Assembly: GCA_900545525.1 (NCBI GenBank)
Contig: UQZX01000014.1
Location: 16,174 to 80,173, forward strand
DNA: 64,000 nt
Source of the DNA: an uncultured Prevotella sp.
Lineage (GTDB): Bacteria > Bacteroidota > Bacteroidia > Bacteroidales > Bacteroidaceae
Reading direction: 5' to 3'
In this document: piece after piece, positions 34,927-45,800 of the stretch
Layout of the letters: each line of letters starts with the position of its first letter
Position numbering within the stretch: the first letter of the stretch is position 1
Made by a program: the position numbers and the translations under genes
Notes under the pieces: generated by a model
What the model was told of the DNA's origin: nothing
Database searches by the model: none
Seen by the model: only the letters and a program-made list of their open reading frames with translations

Positions 34927-37900
34927 TCATCTGACAATAACTTTCCTGCCGTTGATGATGTTTATGCCCCTTACAGGTTTAGCCATGCGCACACCCTGTA
35001 TAGTGTATATTACATCCTTCTGCTGCTTTCCGGCAGTTGCGCCGCTGATGCCTGTTGCCGTTGAAGAGAAGTCGATGACAGCCGCGTTTCCTTCGGATGT
35101 CCACGCGTATGCTCCGCCTATCGATGTCCTGTTTTCGTTCAGCGTATTTACAGCCTGGCTTACAGACGGCAGCAGGAGGCAGTTGGTTATCGTTCCTGTA
35201 GATACCGTTTCGAGGTTGTAGAACGCCAACGGCTTGCTTGCGTCGCTCTTGTGCAGGTTGTACGCCTTACTGTCTGAGAGCCAAAAGCAGTTGGATGCCT
35301 CGCCAGTAAATTCGGGGCAGACAGCTCCGAGATAACGCGAGGTGCGTAGGGCTGCCGAGTTAAGCGGGCTTGTCCAGTAGCGGAATGCCACGCTGCCTTG
35401 GAAGAAACAGTTGCTGATAGTTGAATTTTCCTTGCTTCCTCCGCAGATACCGCCAATCTTGTCTTTGCCCTGAAGGAAACTGTTGGTACTCGTAACACTG
35501 CAGTTCAGAATGCTTGAAGAGGTGATGATGCCTGCGATACCGCCGGTGTTGGACCCGGAAGCGTATGTTCCTACATTCTTTGCCTCACAGTTTAATATTG
35601 TCGAGTTCTTGGCATTTCCCACGATAAAGCCGAGGGCGTTGTTTGCCGAGATAAATCCGTCTTCCACTATGAGGTTCTTTATAACAGCCCCTTCTGCGCG
35701 GTTGAATATTCCAGAACCGTTGGCACCGGACTTTATGTAAAGTCCCTTAATTGTATGTCCGCGTCCGTCGAACGTACCTGCGAAATACTGGACATCCTGA
35801 TCTGACAGGTAATATCCTATACCGCCGAAACTCTTTATGCCTGCGGGGGCAACATAGTTGATGTCTTTTGCCGTGGTGCTGAAGTTAAGTTCGGTGGCAC
35901 TTCGCCATGTAATGCCGCTCATCGGACTTATTCCTGGGTTGAGGTCGAGGTCGGCACCAAGAGCGTAATACTTGCCTTTGGTGTATCCGCCTCCCCAGTT
36001 CTTAGCCACTCTTCCTTTGTTTTCCACTTCAACAGCCAGCTTCATCAGCTGTTCGACGGTCATTATTATATACGGGTCATCGGCAGTTCCCGAACCGCTC
36101 TCGAAACTCTCTGCGGCATAATGTTCCAGCATGTCTGACGAGTAGTTTGTCTTTGCACCGTCAGTATTTGCCGTACTTTCCGGCTCGTTTCCGCCACCGG
36201 GGAATATTCCGTCGTCTTCAACACCCTCAACAGGAGTGTCATCGGTATCATTGTATGTCACATCAGTTTCTGCTACGAGACTTAAAGAACCGTTTACAGA
36301 CATGGAACGCAGTGTATATACGTCGCCCTCGCTATATGATGCGTCGTTAAAGCTGTTTGTGGTTGCGAGCGCAAAGAAGCGTCCGTTCTTGTATATGAGA
36401 TAGCCTTTGGCTCCCTCTGCCTTTGTCCATGACAGCTGTCCGTCGGTCTTTGTTATCTTATTCGGTCTGCCTGGTGATGCAACCATCGGTTTGGGTGCGT
36501 ATATTCCGCTGCAGTGTATGCTCTGTTCTGCGCCTAATGCATATACATATTCGGTGTTAAACAGGTTGTTTATAAGTGCCGATGTCATTATCTGAGGATT
36601 GTGTGCCTCGTTGTCGGTGATGCTCCAGCTTACACGTTTCGACAAGTCGAGCTTGTTTCCGTCAAGGTCCATAGAGCCGTATTCGCCCAAATATCTTGTT
36701 GCACCTGCAGACATCTCTACAAATCCCACATCGCTTATATGATTGCCCATGCGGCAGTTGATGAAGTATGCAGCAGAGGAGCGCTTGCCCCAGTTGCGCC
36801 CGAGGTGAGAGCTCTTATTGCCAATAGTTGCGTCGGCTGTCAGCGTGCAGTTGCGCAAGAATAATCCTAAACCCCATACATTGCTGAAGCCGGTTTTTTC
36901 TAAAGAAACCTCTCTTCCTATAGAGGCGTAATGGTCGCCGGGTGCAACAATGTATCCGGCCTTGTTCACCTGTTTTATCTCACAAGAATCAAGGAAGGCT
37001 ATGCCGCTGTCGAAGATATAGTCTACCGTTCCTTCTACATAGCACTTGTATAGATACGAACGGCTGCTGTCGTTAAACCTCAGTCCGTCCTGATTTCCCT
37101 TTATCGCCACGTTCTTCAGTGTCATTCGGTCGCCGTTGTTCGTCAGAGCTTCTGCCTGTCCAGCCGTAGGTCCTGCGGTGTTTTCCACTGTGAAGTTCTC
37201 GCCGTAAAAATCGTTGGCGTGAATATACATTGTAGTGGTGATTTCTTCGTCATCGACTTCCGCGTGCGACTTGGCACGTGTAATCCTCACTCCGTCACGG
37301 CTCTCGCCGAGCATTGTTATCACGACATTCTGAGGGATTGTAACCTGCTCTTCGTAAATACCGTTCTTTATGAATATAAAGTGACGGACAGACTTGTCGG
37401 CTTCAGCGGCGCATGCGTCCACGGCAGCCTGCACGGATGTGAACTCGCCCGAGCCATCCTTTGCTACAATGCGGAAGAAACGGTCGGGAGCTGTGAATGT
37501 ACCATCAATGGTCTCGCCCATAAGTTCTGCCAGATATTTCTCTAAAGCAGTATATCCCTCGGCATTGACATAGTTGCCGTCTGCGGCATTGTTCTTGTCA
37601 AAGCCGTTTGCATCTTCCCATGCGTCGGGCATGCCGTCGCCGTCGGTATCCCATCCGGCAGGACGGCAGTCTTTCTTCTCACCCGGATAGTAGTATGAGC
37701 CGTTGGCGTTTTTCTCCATTTCCGCATCAAGGGGGTCGTCAATTATGCCGTAGATACCTCCGTTGCCCAGCGTTCCGCCGTATGTTGCCGTTCCGTCGGT
37801 GCACTCTTTGATGAGACGTTTCTCTATATTGTCGCGTGTAAGACAACCAACCTTGGCAAGAACATCCTGATAAGCCTCTTCGGCAGTCTGCATCTTGTCC

Positions 37901-39054
37901 TTGTAAGTGTACTTTTCATAGTCAAATCTGTAACCCGGATAGAATACCTCCGGCACAAGCCAGTGGTCAAGTAGCTTTATTAGTGTGGGATTTTCGTTGA
38001 CCACGCCCTTGTTGTTGTCGGCTGTGATAGTTGCGTTTCCCTCCATGTAGTTGCCGCTGAAATGCCATTCAGCCACCATCGTGGCATGGGATGGAGACAT
38101 GAACCTGTAGCTCGCCGGGTTGGTTATGGCACGCTTTGTTGCTGGTCCCGGCTTGTAATAGTTGTTGCAGTAGTTTACCTGATGTCCTGAATATGCTCCG
38201 TCCTGATCGTTCTCACCGCCGTAAGCGGCACCCTGGCGTCCCCAGTTGTATATCACGTTATTGAGGAACTCGTTATAAACCACGATGTCGCCGGCACTCT
38301 TGCGTGCGCCCTGTATGCGCGGTGAACGGCTGTAGTTGTGTATGAGCATGTTGTGGTGGAACGTGCTTTGTCCGCCTCCCCACTGGCATCCGAACGAACG
38401 TGCGCTGCCTTTATGATGCCCTGCATCGTACAGACCTTCGTGGAGAATGCAATACTGGTATGTCTGCAAGTGTGATGTCTGGTTGTTTACAATCTCTTCT
38501 GCAGACCATCCGAATGTACAATGGTCGAATATTACGTTCTCCGCGTTCTCTGCGCACATCGCCTGATCGAGAATCCACTGTATGTCCTTTACAAGGTCGC
38601 TGCCGTCCCAGCCTTTGGAACCGTTGCGGAAACGCATGTTGCGTATGATGACATTCTTCGCGCCGTTTATTGACATCATGCGCGGATAAATGGTTATTCC
38701 CTCTCCGGGAGCAGTCTGTCCGGCTATTGTGATGCCCGTGGAGCGGTTAATGCGCAGCACGTCTTTAAGTATTATCCAGCCGGATACATTGAACACAACG
38801 GTAATGGGTTCATTGGGATATTGTTTTACTGCCCAGCGTAAAGAACCTGTAATCGGGTTTTCTGCATCATCTTCAAGTGTCGTGACAGTAACAACTATTC
38901 CGCCTCTTCCTCCCGAGGCAAACTTTCCGAAGCCCTCTGCTGAGGGGAATGCCGGTGTGGCTTGCCAGGCTTTGGGAAAGTCGTAGCTTTGGGCATTGGT
39001 ATTGATAATTGCACCGAATGCTGCAAGCAGGAATGATAAAAACAGTTTTTTCAT
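34927..39054 (-). CDS. Bifunctional secreted PL1 pectate lyase / CE8 pectin methylesterase
   Basis: This 1375-residue protein has a signal peptide at about 1-21. Residues 35-510 form a PL1-type pectate lyase: AFPSAEGFGKFASGGRGG, VIFDHCTFGWSAEE (174-187) and YSRSPRIQGARK (241-252), ending in an acidic DTDGDGMPDAWE segment (469-480). Residues 525-840 form a CE8 pectin methylesterase with FRIVAKDGSGEFTSVQAAVD, GQAEAL (Gln633), GNQDGL (Gln655-Asp656), GTVDYIF (Asp678) and LGRNWG (Arg753), the full set of expected active-site residues. Residues about 860-930 are fibronectin-like, and about 1010-1290 contain GLUG-like repeats (NTGGIAGII, KIGGICGGS). The end is a Por-type tail. One chain can thus remove methyl esters from homogalacturonan and cleave the product. 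The nearest neighbour on the same strand is the PL1 lyase at 32624. Confidence 0.93.
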   Translation of the reverse strand: MKKLFLSFLLAAFGAIINTNAQSYDFPKAWQATPAFPSAEGFGKFASGGRGGIVVTVTTLEDDAENPITGSLRWAVKQYPNEPITVVFNVSGWIILKDVLRINRSTGITIAGQTAPGEGITIYPRMMSINGAKNVIIRNMRFRNGSKGWDGSDLVKDIQWILDQAMCAENAENVIFDHCTFGWSAEEIVNNQTSHLQTYQYCILHEGLYDAGHHKGSARSFGCQWGGGQSTFHHNMLIHNYSRSPRIQGARKSAGDIVVYNEFLNNVIYNWGRQGAAYGGENDQDGAYSGHQVNYCNNYYKPGPATKRAITNPASYRFMSPSHATMVAEWHFSGNYMEGNATITADNNKGVVNENPTLIKLLDHWLVPEVFYPGYRFDYEKYTYKDKMQTAEEAYQDVLAKVGCLTRDNIEKRLIKECTDGTATYGGTLGNGGIYGIIDDPLDAEMEKNANGSYYYPGEKKDCRPAGWDTDGDGMPDAWEDANGFDKNNAADGNYVNAEGYTALEKYLAELMGETIDGTFTAPDRFFRIVAKDGSGEFTSVQAAVDACAAEADKSVRHFIFIKNGIYEEQVTIPQNVVITMLGESRDGVRITRAKSHAEVDDEEITTTMYIHANDFYGENFTVENTAGPTAGQAEALTNNGDRMTLKNVAIKGNQDGLRFNDSSRSYLYKCYVEGTVDYIFDSGIAFLDSCEIKQVNKAGYIVAPGDHYASIGREVSLEKTGFSNVWGLGLFLRNCTLTADATIGNKSSHLGRNWGKRSSAAYFINCRMGNHISDVGFVEMSAGATRYLGEYGSMDLDGNKLDLSKRVSWSITDNEAHNPQIMTSALINNLFNTEYVYALGAEQSIHCSGIYAPKPMVASPGRPNKITKTDGQLSWTKAEGAKGYLIYKNGRFFALATTNSFNDASYSEGDVYTLRSMSVNGSLSLVAETDVTYNDTDDTPVEGVEDDGIFPGGGNEPESTANTDGAKTNYSSDMLEHYAAESFESGSGTADDPYIIMTVEQLMKLAVEVENKGRVAKNWGGGYTKGKYYALGADLDLNPGISPMSGITWRSATELNFSTTAKDINYVAPAGIKSFGGIGYYLSDQDVQYFAGTFDGRGHTIKGLYIKSGANGSGIFNRAEGAVIKNLIVEDGFISANNALGFIVGNAKNSTILNCEAKNVGTYASGSNTGGIAGIITSSSILNCSVTSTNSFLQGKDKIGGICGGSKENSTISNCFFQGSVAFRYWTSPLNSAALRTSRYLGAVCPEFTGEASNCFWLSDSKAYNLHKSDASKPLAFYNLETVSTGTITNCLLLPSVSQAVNTLNENRTSIGGAYAWTSEGNAAVIDFSSTATGISGATAGKQQKDVIYTIQGVRMAKPVRGINIINGRKVIVR

Positions 39055-39234
39055 TTAAATAAAATAAGGTATAAGATTAGATATAAAAATGGACAGTCTC
39101 TTGCCAATACGGTGCAATTTCCCTGTATTGGTTGTTTTATTTAATAATATGTGGCGTGTAGATATTACACTTTTTGTGCTTAAAAAAACAGTCTGTATGC
39201 AGTTTCCTGCTTACAGACTATTCTTTTAGTTATC

Positions 39235-40677
39235 TTATTTCAGAATCTTAACGGTTGTACCATCGCTATATTTCACGATGTTGACACCCTTGCTGAATTC
39301 GTTTGTGCGCATTCCGCCGAGCGTATAAATAGCCTCGATGGTCTTTTCTGAAGATGTACCGATAGTGTTGATGCCAGTGCCGCCTGCGGTATCGAAACGT
39401 ATTTCCATCAGGTTCTGGTTGCCCTTTGAAGAGCAAACGAGAATGTATTCGCGTCCAGCCTCAACATTGGCAGATGTGGTGTGGAGCAGCATCGTCTCTT
39501 CATCACGGTATGACTGAACATCGAGCCACTTACCTGTAAGCTCGTTGTTAAGTTCTTCCTCTGTAGGAGTCTGGTATATACCGATAGAACGGTTGTTCTT
39601 TCCGCTGTAAACGTCGAATGCCAGATTACCTGCCTTCTTTGTTACAACGCGGAGTATAGACTGGTTCGAGCCTGTGTCCCAAAGAGTTACATCTTCTGTG
39701 ATGTCTGTCTCAGGATTGATTGTGTTGCCGAGAGTAGAACCCATGTTGATGTAAGCCTTTATGTTCTGGTCTTCTTTCAGAAGATTGTAGTGTGTACCAA
39801 CGCTTACAGTTGTAACGCCGCTGATAATGATGTCTGTCTGGTCTTCGTTCAGTGCCATGTCAGCCGGGAACATCGGGTCAACACCCCAGAAAAGCGTCGC
39901 ATAGTCGGGATAAGCTGCTGTGAAGTCTGCTATCTCCTGAGCGTTAGATGGCAATACATATCTGATGCCGTCTTTCTTGAATAGCTTTATAGCCTCAGCA
40001 ACAGGTTCTTCTGTTGGTTCGAAACGTATTTCCATCAGGTTCTGATTACCTTTTGAAGAGCAAACAAGAATGTATTCGCGGCCTGCCTCAACATCAGCAG
40101 ATGATGTGTGAAGTTCTGCATCGTTGAAAGACTGAACATCGAGCCACTTTCCTGTAAGCTCGTTGTTGAGTTCTTCCTCTGTCGGAGTCTGGTAGATACC
40201 GATAGAGCGGTTGTTTGTTCCGCTGTAAACATCGAAGGCAAGCTTTCCAGCCTTCTTTGTAACAACACGGAGTATAGACTGGCTTGAGCCTGTGTCCCAA
40301 AGAGTTACATCTTCTGTGATGTCTTTCTCAGGATTGATAGTGTTACCGAGAGTAGAGCCGCAGTTGATGTAAGCTTTGATGTTCTGGTCATCCTTTTTCA
40401 GGTTATAGTGGGTTCCAACGCTTACGGTTGTAACGCCGCTGATAACGATGTCTGACTGGTCTTCGTTCAGCGGCACATCAGCAGGGAACATCGGGTCAAC
40501 ACCCCAGAAAAGCGTTGCGTAGTCGGGATAAGCTGCTGCGAAGTCTGCTATCTCCTGGGCGTTAGAAGGTAATTTGTACGTGTTGCCGTCTTTGGTAAAG
40601 AGCTTGACAACATCAAGTTGTGCACTTGCACTTACAGCAACCAATGCTGTAACAAGTAATGTGAAAAGTTTTTTCAT
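39235..40677 (-). CDS. Secreted protein of two near-identical repeats with sorting-type tail, unknown function
   Basis: The 480-residue protein has a signal peptide (MKKLFTLLVTALVAVSASAQ). Two copies of a domain of about 200 residues follow (about 23-220 and 232-430), 209 codons apart, both reading KLPSNAQEIADF or VLPSNAQEIADF, then ATLFWGVDPMFPAD and NNRSIGIYQTPTEEELNN. The tail is IYTLGGMRT...GVNIVKYSDGTTVKILK. The DNA copies are also very similar, which points to recent duplication or gene conversion. Its place directly after SusC and SusD is where surface glycan-binding proteins are usually encoded, so a glycan-binding role is inferred. I recognise no catalytic motif. Confidence 0.8.
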   Translation of the reverse strand: MKKLFTLLVTALVAVSASAQLDVVKLFTKDGNTYKLPSNAQEIADFAAAYPDYATLFWGVDPMFPADVPLNEDQSDIVISGVTTVSVGTHYNLKKDDQNIKAYINCGSTLGNTINPEKDITEDVTLWDTGSSQSILRVVTKKAGKLAFDVYSGTNNRSIGIYQTPTEEELNNELTGKWLDVQSFNDAELHTSSADVEAGREYILVCSSKGNQNLMEIRFEPTEEPVAEAIKLFKKDGIRYVLPSNAQEIADFTAAYPDYATLFWGVDPMFPADMALNEDQTDIIISGVTTVSVGTHYNLLKEDQNIKAYINMGSTLGNTINPETDITEDVTLWDTGSNQSILRVVTKKAGNLAFDVYSGKNNRSIGIYQTPTEEELNNELTGKWLDVQSYRDEETMLLHTTSANVEAGREYILVCSSKGNQNLMEIRFDTAGGTGINTIGTSSEKTIEAIYTLGGMRTNEFSKGVNIVKYSDGTTVKILK

Positions 40678-40737
40678 TGTTAGTAATTTAATGAATTGAT
40701 AAATATGATGTAATGCTCACTTGTTTTTCATTGAGGG

Positions 40738-40805
40738 TGTATCAAAGTCCCGGACAGCCCCTATGATAAAGAACCGGACAAGAGACTTTGATACATTATC
40801 CTTAT
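40738..40805 (-). terminator. Inverted repeat between SusD and the repeat protein gene
   Basis: TGTATCAAAGTC (40738-40749) pairs perfectly with GACTTTGATACA (40794-40805) across a 44-base loop with CCGG sequences inside. It may attenuate transcription from SusD into the downstream gene. The large loop makes simple termination less certain. Confidence 0.5.
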
Positions 40806-40808
40806 GCG

Positions 40809-42812
40809 TTAGTATCCGTTCGTTCCGAACTCGTCCGGGTTGGCAATCTGGTCGAGGAACTGTTGCGGTATCGGGCGTACAATGTGGCGGCTGTTGTTGA
40901 ACGTCGTTATGTACGGGTTCATCCCCGGTGTAGTGAGATACTCGGCTGTCAGCCTGCCAGTGCGTTTCAGGTCGTACCAGCGCCATTGTTCACCACAAAG
41001 CTCGCGCGCGCGTTCCTTTAATATATAGTCTATCGTCATATCGTTTACGCTGACGTCCATCAGGGCGGCATCGCCTGACACGGCGGCATGACGGCGGACT
41101 GCGTTAATATATTTCAGACCTTTCTGCGGATATCCGGCAACGATTGATGCTTCGGCGGCAATAAGATATATGTCGGTCAGACGGATTATAGGAATATCCA
41201 TCATGCAGTACTGGTTTGTATATGTGTATTTGAAGGCACGCCACTTCTTCCATGAGGGCTGCAGAGAGCGGAAGTAGCTGTAGGCAGCGCGTCCGCCGTA
41301 AGGCTCATTTTCACCTTTGCGTATTTCGTACTGATTGTCCAGACCTACGGCAAGGCGCTTGCTCTTTGTTGTCTCAAGTGTGTCAAGTTCCCAGTTAGGG
41401 GTATATACAGCAAGACCGTCTGATACACTTTCGTCCTCAAGCAGCTGGTTTGCAGGGTCACCAGAGTTTGCATAATAATGCTTGCCAGGATATTTCATGT
41501 TATAGTCTACGCCCTTGAGTCCTGCTTTTGCTATGCGGCGTTTTGCAATGGTATTGAAGTATTGTTTGTACAGATCTTCATCGAAAATACCAGTTTCCTC
41601 ATTTACGGCTTTCTTGTATCTCTTAAGTGTTTCCTGGTTAAGAGAAGTCTGTGCAGCAGCATAATACTTGTAGTAGAAAGCCTGCTCAAAGCGTGTGTCG
41701 GGAGTTACGTCGTTCTTGTTCTTTGCAAACTTGATAAGTTCCGCGTTCTTCTCGCTCTTTTGCAGTTTTGGTTCGAAGCATTCAGACAGTAGATACAGTG
41801 TGGGACCCCATACGGTGGCGTTGGCACGTCCGTATCTCAGTCCGGCACCGTTAACGCCGAAGTTCTGTGCCTGTGAGCCGATGTTCATCATGTAGTACTG
41901 GCATGTACGTCCGCGGTTCCACCATTCCGGATTGTTTCCAGTCTCGTGGTCTATTGCTTCCGTGAACAACACTTCCTTGTTGTTCTTGTTGTTGTCGTCA
42001 TCCCACATCTGTGCATCGCCGCTCTTTGTTGCCGTGCTTGCGTATAGTCCGCAGCTGTATTGTGAGGCATTGTCAATCAGTTCCGTTGCATAATAGAAAG
42101 CAGAGTCTGCACAGTCCTTGCGCTCTGTGCTGCCCTCGCCATAGAGGCGTGTGCGCTGAAGATATGCCTTTGCCAGCATTCCCAAGGCGGCCTTACGGCT
42201 TGCCCTGCCGCGCTCTCCCTGGTTTACGGGCAGGTTTTCTGCGGCAAACTTAAGGTCGCTTATTATCTGGTCGTAGAACTCAGCCTCGGTAGAGCGCACG
42301 CCTTTCTCAGATGATACGCCCGATGATGCGAGCGACTCCTTCTGCAGAACTACGCCGCCCCACTGCTCAACTATGTGGTAGTTGGCAAAGCCGCGCAGGA
42401 AGTATGCCTCTGCCACTTTCGGCTTTATGCTCAGAGAGTCGAAGTCCGTGCCTCTGTTCTGATATGCGATTGCCGTGTTACAGTAACCAACAATTGCATA
42501 AAGACTGTTCCAAATGGTCTTTATTACACCCGACGACGGTGTAAGGTTCTCGTTGTAGTTTGTGAGGTCACCGTGTCCCGAATTGCGGCCGCCGTTCTTC
42601 CACAGGTCCGTTCCCATTTCCATAAGGTCTATGCCGTCAACCTTTCCGTACATGTAATACACGTTCTCGTAACAGGAGTTGACAATGGCGTCCATTCCTG
42701 CCTGCGTGGTATATACTTTGTCGGTGTCAAGGGCGGCGTAGTTTGTCTCGTCCAGAGAACACGCCCCGAGAGTCAGTATCATTGCCGCGCCTGTATATAT
42801 AATCTTTTTCAT
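40809..42812 (-). CDS. SusD/RagB-family surface glycan-binding lipoprotein (module A)
   Basis: The 667-residue product starts MKKIIYTGAAMILTLGACSL, with the lipobox cysteine at residue 18. SusD-type segments include VAEAYFLRGFANYHIVEQWG and the C-terminal RARELCGEQWRWYDLKRTGR, then IPQQFLDQIANPDEFGTNGY, an ending shared with the SusDs at 50251 and 58991. It begins 32 bases after the SusC stop and should cap that transporter. The typical ending places it in a different SusD subgroup from the two in the left arm. Confidence 0.95.
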   Translation of the reverse strand: MKKIIYTGAAMILTLGACSLDETNYAALDTDKVYTTQAGMDAIVNSCYENVYYMYGKVDGIDLMEMGTDLWKNGGRNSGHGDLTNYNENLTPSSGVIKTIWNSLYAIVGYCNTAIAYQNRGTDFDSLSIKPKVAEAYFLRGFANYHIVEQWGGVVLQKESLASSGVSSEKGVRSTEAEFYDQIISDLKFAAENLPVNQGERGRASRKAALGMLAKAYLQRTRLYGEGSTERKDCADSAFYYATELIDNASQYSCGLYASTATKSGDAQMWDDDNNKNNKEVLFTEAIDHETGNNPEWWNRGRTCQYYMMNIGSQAQNFGVNGAGLRYGRANATVWGPTLYLLSECFEPKLQKSEKNAELIKFAKNKNDVTPDTRFEQAFYYKYYAAAQTSLNQETLKRYKKAVNEETGIFDEDLYKQYFNTIAKRRIAKAGLKGVDYNMKYPGKHYYANSGDPANQLLEDESVSDGLAVYTPNWELDTLETTKSKRLAVGLDNQYEIRKGENEPYGGRAAYSYFRSLQPSWKKWRAFKYTYTNQYCMMDIPIIRLTDIYLIAAEASIVAGYPQKGLKYINAVRRHAAVSGDAALMDVSVNDMTIDYILKERARELCGEQWRWYDLKRTGRLTAEYLTTPGMNPYITTFNNSRHIVRPIPQQFLDQIANPDEFGTNGY

Positions 42813-42844
42813 TGTCGTATGATATTTTTAAGTTATTTATATTC

Positions 42845-45800
42845 TTAGAACGAAGCGTTTATACCGAATACGATGGTCTTGTAGAGCGGGAACTTGTCTG
42901 ATGCGTTGTTCTCCGGGTCCATTTTGTCAAGTACGTCGCTCTTGCTCCAGATGAACGGGTTCTGTATTGTGGCATATACGCGGAACTTCGACATTTTCAC
43001 TTTCTGGAGCACGCTTTTGGGCAGTGTATATCCAAGGGTGATGTTCTTAATTTTGAAGAATGAGCCGTCGACGTATCGCAGTGCTTCTTTCTGAGCCCCG
43101 GTGATGCTTGCGCCAAATTCGTGGCGTGGATAGTCGTTGGTGGGGTTGTTTACAGTCCAGTAGTTGTAACATGTGGGCTGGTTCTTGTTGTCCACGTATG
43201 ACAGAAGTTCACCGTCTATCATCTGTCCCCAACGCATCGAGCACATTATGCTGAGGTCGAAGTTCTTGTATATGAACTGGTTTGAGAAACCGAGCGTCCA
43301 GTCCGGAGTCTTATGTCCAAGTATCATCTTGTCGTTGGCAGAGACAGCGTATGTATGACCGCGCATGAAATATTCGCGCTCGCCGTCTTCTCCCTCTTTG
43401 TAATAAGCTCCGTTATAGGTCTTTGTCACCGTCACAGACTCTCCTGCTTCGTTCTTCACGGTCTCCTCGCGGGTATATGTATATTCCGGATCCCATGTAA
43501 GGTCGGGAGTTGCAAGATGTACGTCTCCCGGCACGCTGCCGAAGCATGCGGCCCTGTCTTCCTCGCCGAGCTGCCATATTCCGAGTTTCTTATATCCGTA
43601 TATGGTGTTTACGGGCTGTCCCATGAACAGGTTCAGGGCTATGAGGCTCTCTGCCGACACATTGTTGCCGAGATTTATTTCCTTTAGCTGTTCCTTGTTC
43701 TTTGCGTATGTCAGCGTGGAGTTCCACTTGAAGTTCTTCGTGTCGATGTTTCTTGTGTTTATCGTAACTTCCACACCCTTGTTCTTTATGCGCGCGATGT
43801 TCGACATCTTATAATATGTAGCCTTGGCATTGTAAAGTCCCAGTGCTGTCGGCAGCGGGCGGTTGTAGAGCACGCCCTTTGTGTCGGTGGAGTAGTACTC
43901 GATGCTTGCGTCGATACGGTTGTTGAGCACGGCGATGTCGAGACCGTAGTTCCAGTTGTACGATTTCTCCCATGTCAGGCTGTTGTTTGCCACGTTCTGT
44001 GCAAGGATGTATGTTTGCAGACGTCCGGTTCCGAGATTTATTGCACCGTCGGATGTCGTCACGGCAGTAGATGTTACGTACGGTGAAATGTTCGCGTTAC
44101 CCGTCACACCGTAGCCCACGCGTAGCTTCAGGTTGTCGAGCCATGAGCGTGTGCCCTTCATGAAGTTCTCTTCAGAGATACGCCAGCCGGCAGAGAAAGC
44201 AGGGAATGCACACCATTTGTCATAGAGCTGTGAGGCTCCGTCCCAGCGTATTGAGGCAGAGAAGAGATATTTGCCCATGTAGTTCCATGCACCGCGGAGG
44301 GCGTATGACATCTTTGCCGTTTCCTTGTAGCTCGATTCTACCTGCGGGATAAGTCCGCCCTTGAGGTTGTACCACAGGAAACCGTCGAATTCAAACTGCT
44401 CGTTTGTACCGATAAGTCCTTCGGTCTTTGAACGCTGGTACTCGGTGATGCCCGTCAGCGTAATGCTGTGGTTGCCAAGGTCGAGACCGTAGGTAAGAAT
44501 GTTCTGCCATGTGTAGTTCCAGTAGTTCGACTGGTTATATGAGGCAATGCGCTTGTTGTCTGAAGAGCCTGACAGTTTCATGAATGTGTCGAGACCGTCC
44601 CATAGTCCTGTTCTGCTGTGTGACAGGTTTGCATTGAGCAGCGATTTGAAAGTAAGCCCTTTCAGCGGCTTTATCTCTATGAACGGGGCTATGTTGAGCG
44701 TTGTGCGCTTGACGTTGTTCTTGTAAGCGTTGGGCTGGTCGTCCGCCATTATATTAATGTATGAGTCCATGTCGTCAATGGGGCGCTGCTTCAGCGAGCC
44801 GTCCTCGTTGTATACATCTCCTAAAGGCAGATAGTTGAGAGACTTGGAGAGACGTGAGTTACGTTTGTCCTGGTCGCGGTATGTCAGTGTCGACTGGAAA
44901 CCTACGCTAACCATGTTGTTCATCTTGAACGTTGTGCCGGCACGGAATGTTATCTGGTTCATCTGGTCGTTCTTGTAAAGACCCTTTTCCTGCTGGTATC
45001 CCATGGACATATATCCCTTGACGCTCTCCGAACCTCCGCGCAGCGAAACCGAATAGTTCTGCTGCATACCTGTGTTCAGTATTTCGTCGCGCCAGTTTAT
45101 CCACTTGTTGTCGTTGTATGCCTGTACTGCTCCCTCTGACAGTCCTGCTGCATTGAACAGCTCGCTGAGGTCTTCCGGATCGCGGCCTTCGCGTGCGGCA
45201 AAGCCCTCACGCAGATAGTTTATCCATGCCTCGCCCGAGTAAGTTTCGGGATACTGCGGAAAGGCATTGATACCGAGATATCCGTTGAAGTCTACCTGTA
45301 TCCTGCCCGTCTGTCCCTGCTTTGTCGTTACGATGATTACACCGTTGGCACCGGCAGAACCGTATATTGCCGTAGACGATGCGTCCTTAAGCACGTCGAT
45401 AGACTCAATGTCGTTGGGGTTGATGTCGTCAATGTCCCCTCCGGCAATACCGTCTATAACGAACAGCGGTGCGCTGCTCGCGTTGAGCGAACGGTTACCG
45501 CGCAGGAGTATCTCGGGAGAAGAACCCGCCTGTCCGGATGATCTTGTAATGTCAAGACCTGATATTCTTCCCTGCAAGCCTTCCATGGCGTTCATTACGG
45601 GCGCCTGCTTTATTTCATCGGCCTTCACAGAGCTTATGGCACCGGTAAGGTCACGCTTCTTCTGAGTACCGTAACCTATCACCACAACTTCGTCTACGGC
45701 ATTGCTTTCCGGCTTCATTGTGACTTTCATGCCGTTTCCTGCCTTCAGTGTCATGTTCTCGTATCCTATATAAGAGAACTCTATCATGTTCTTGCCGGCA

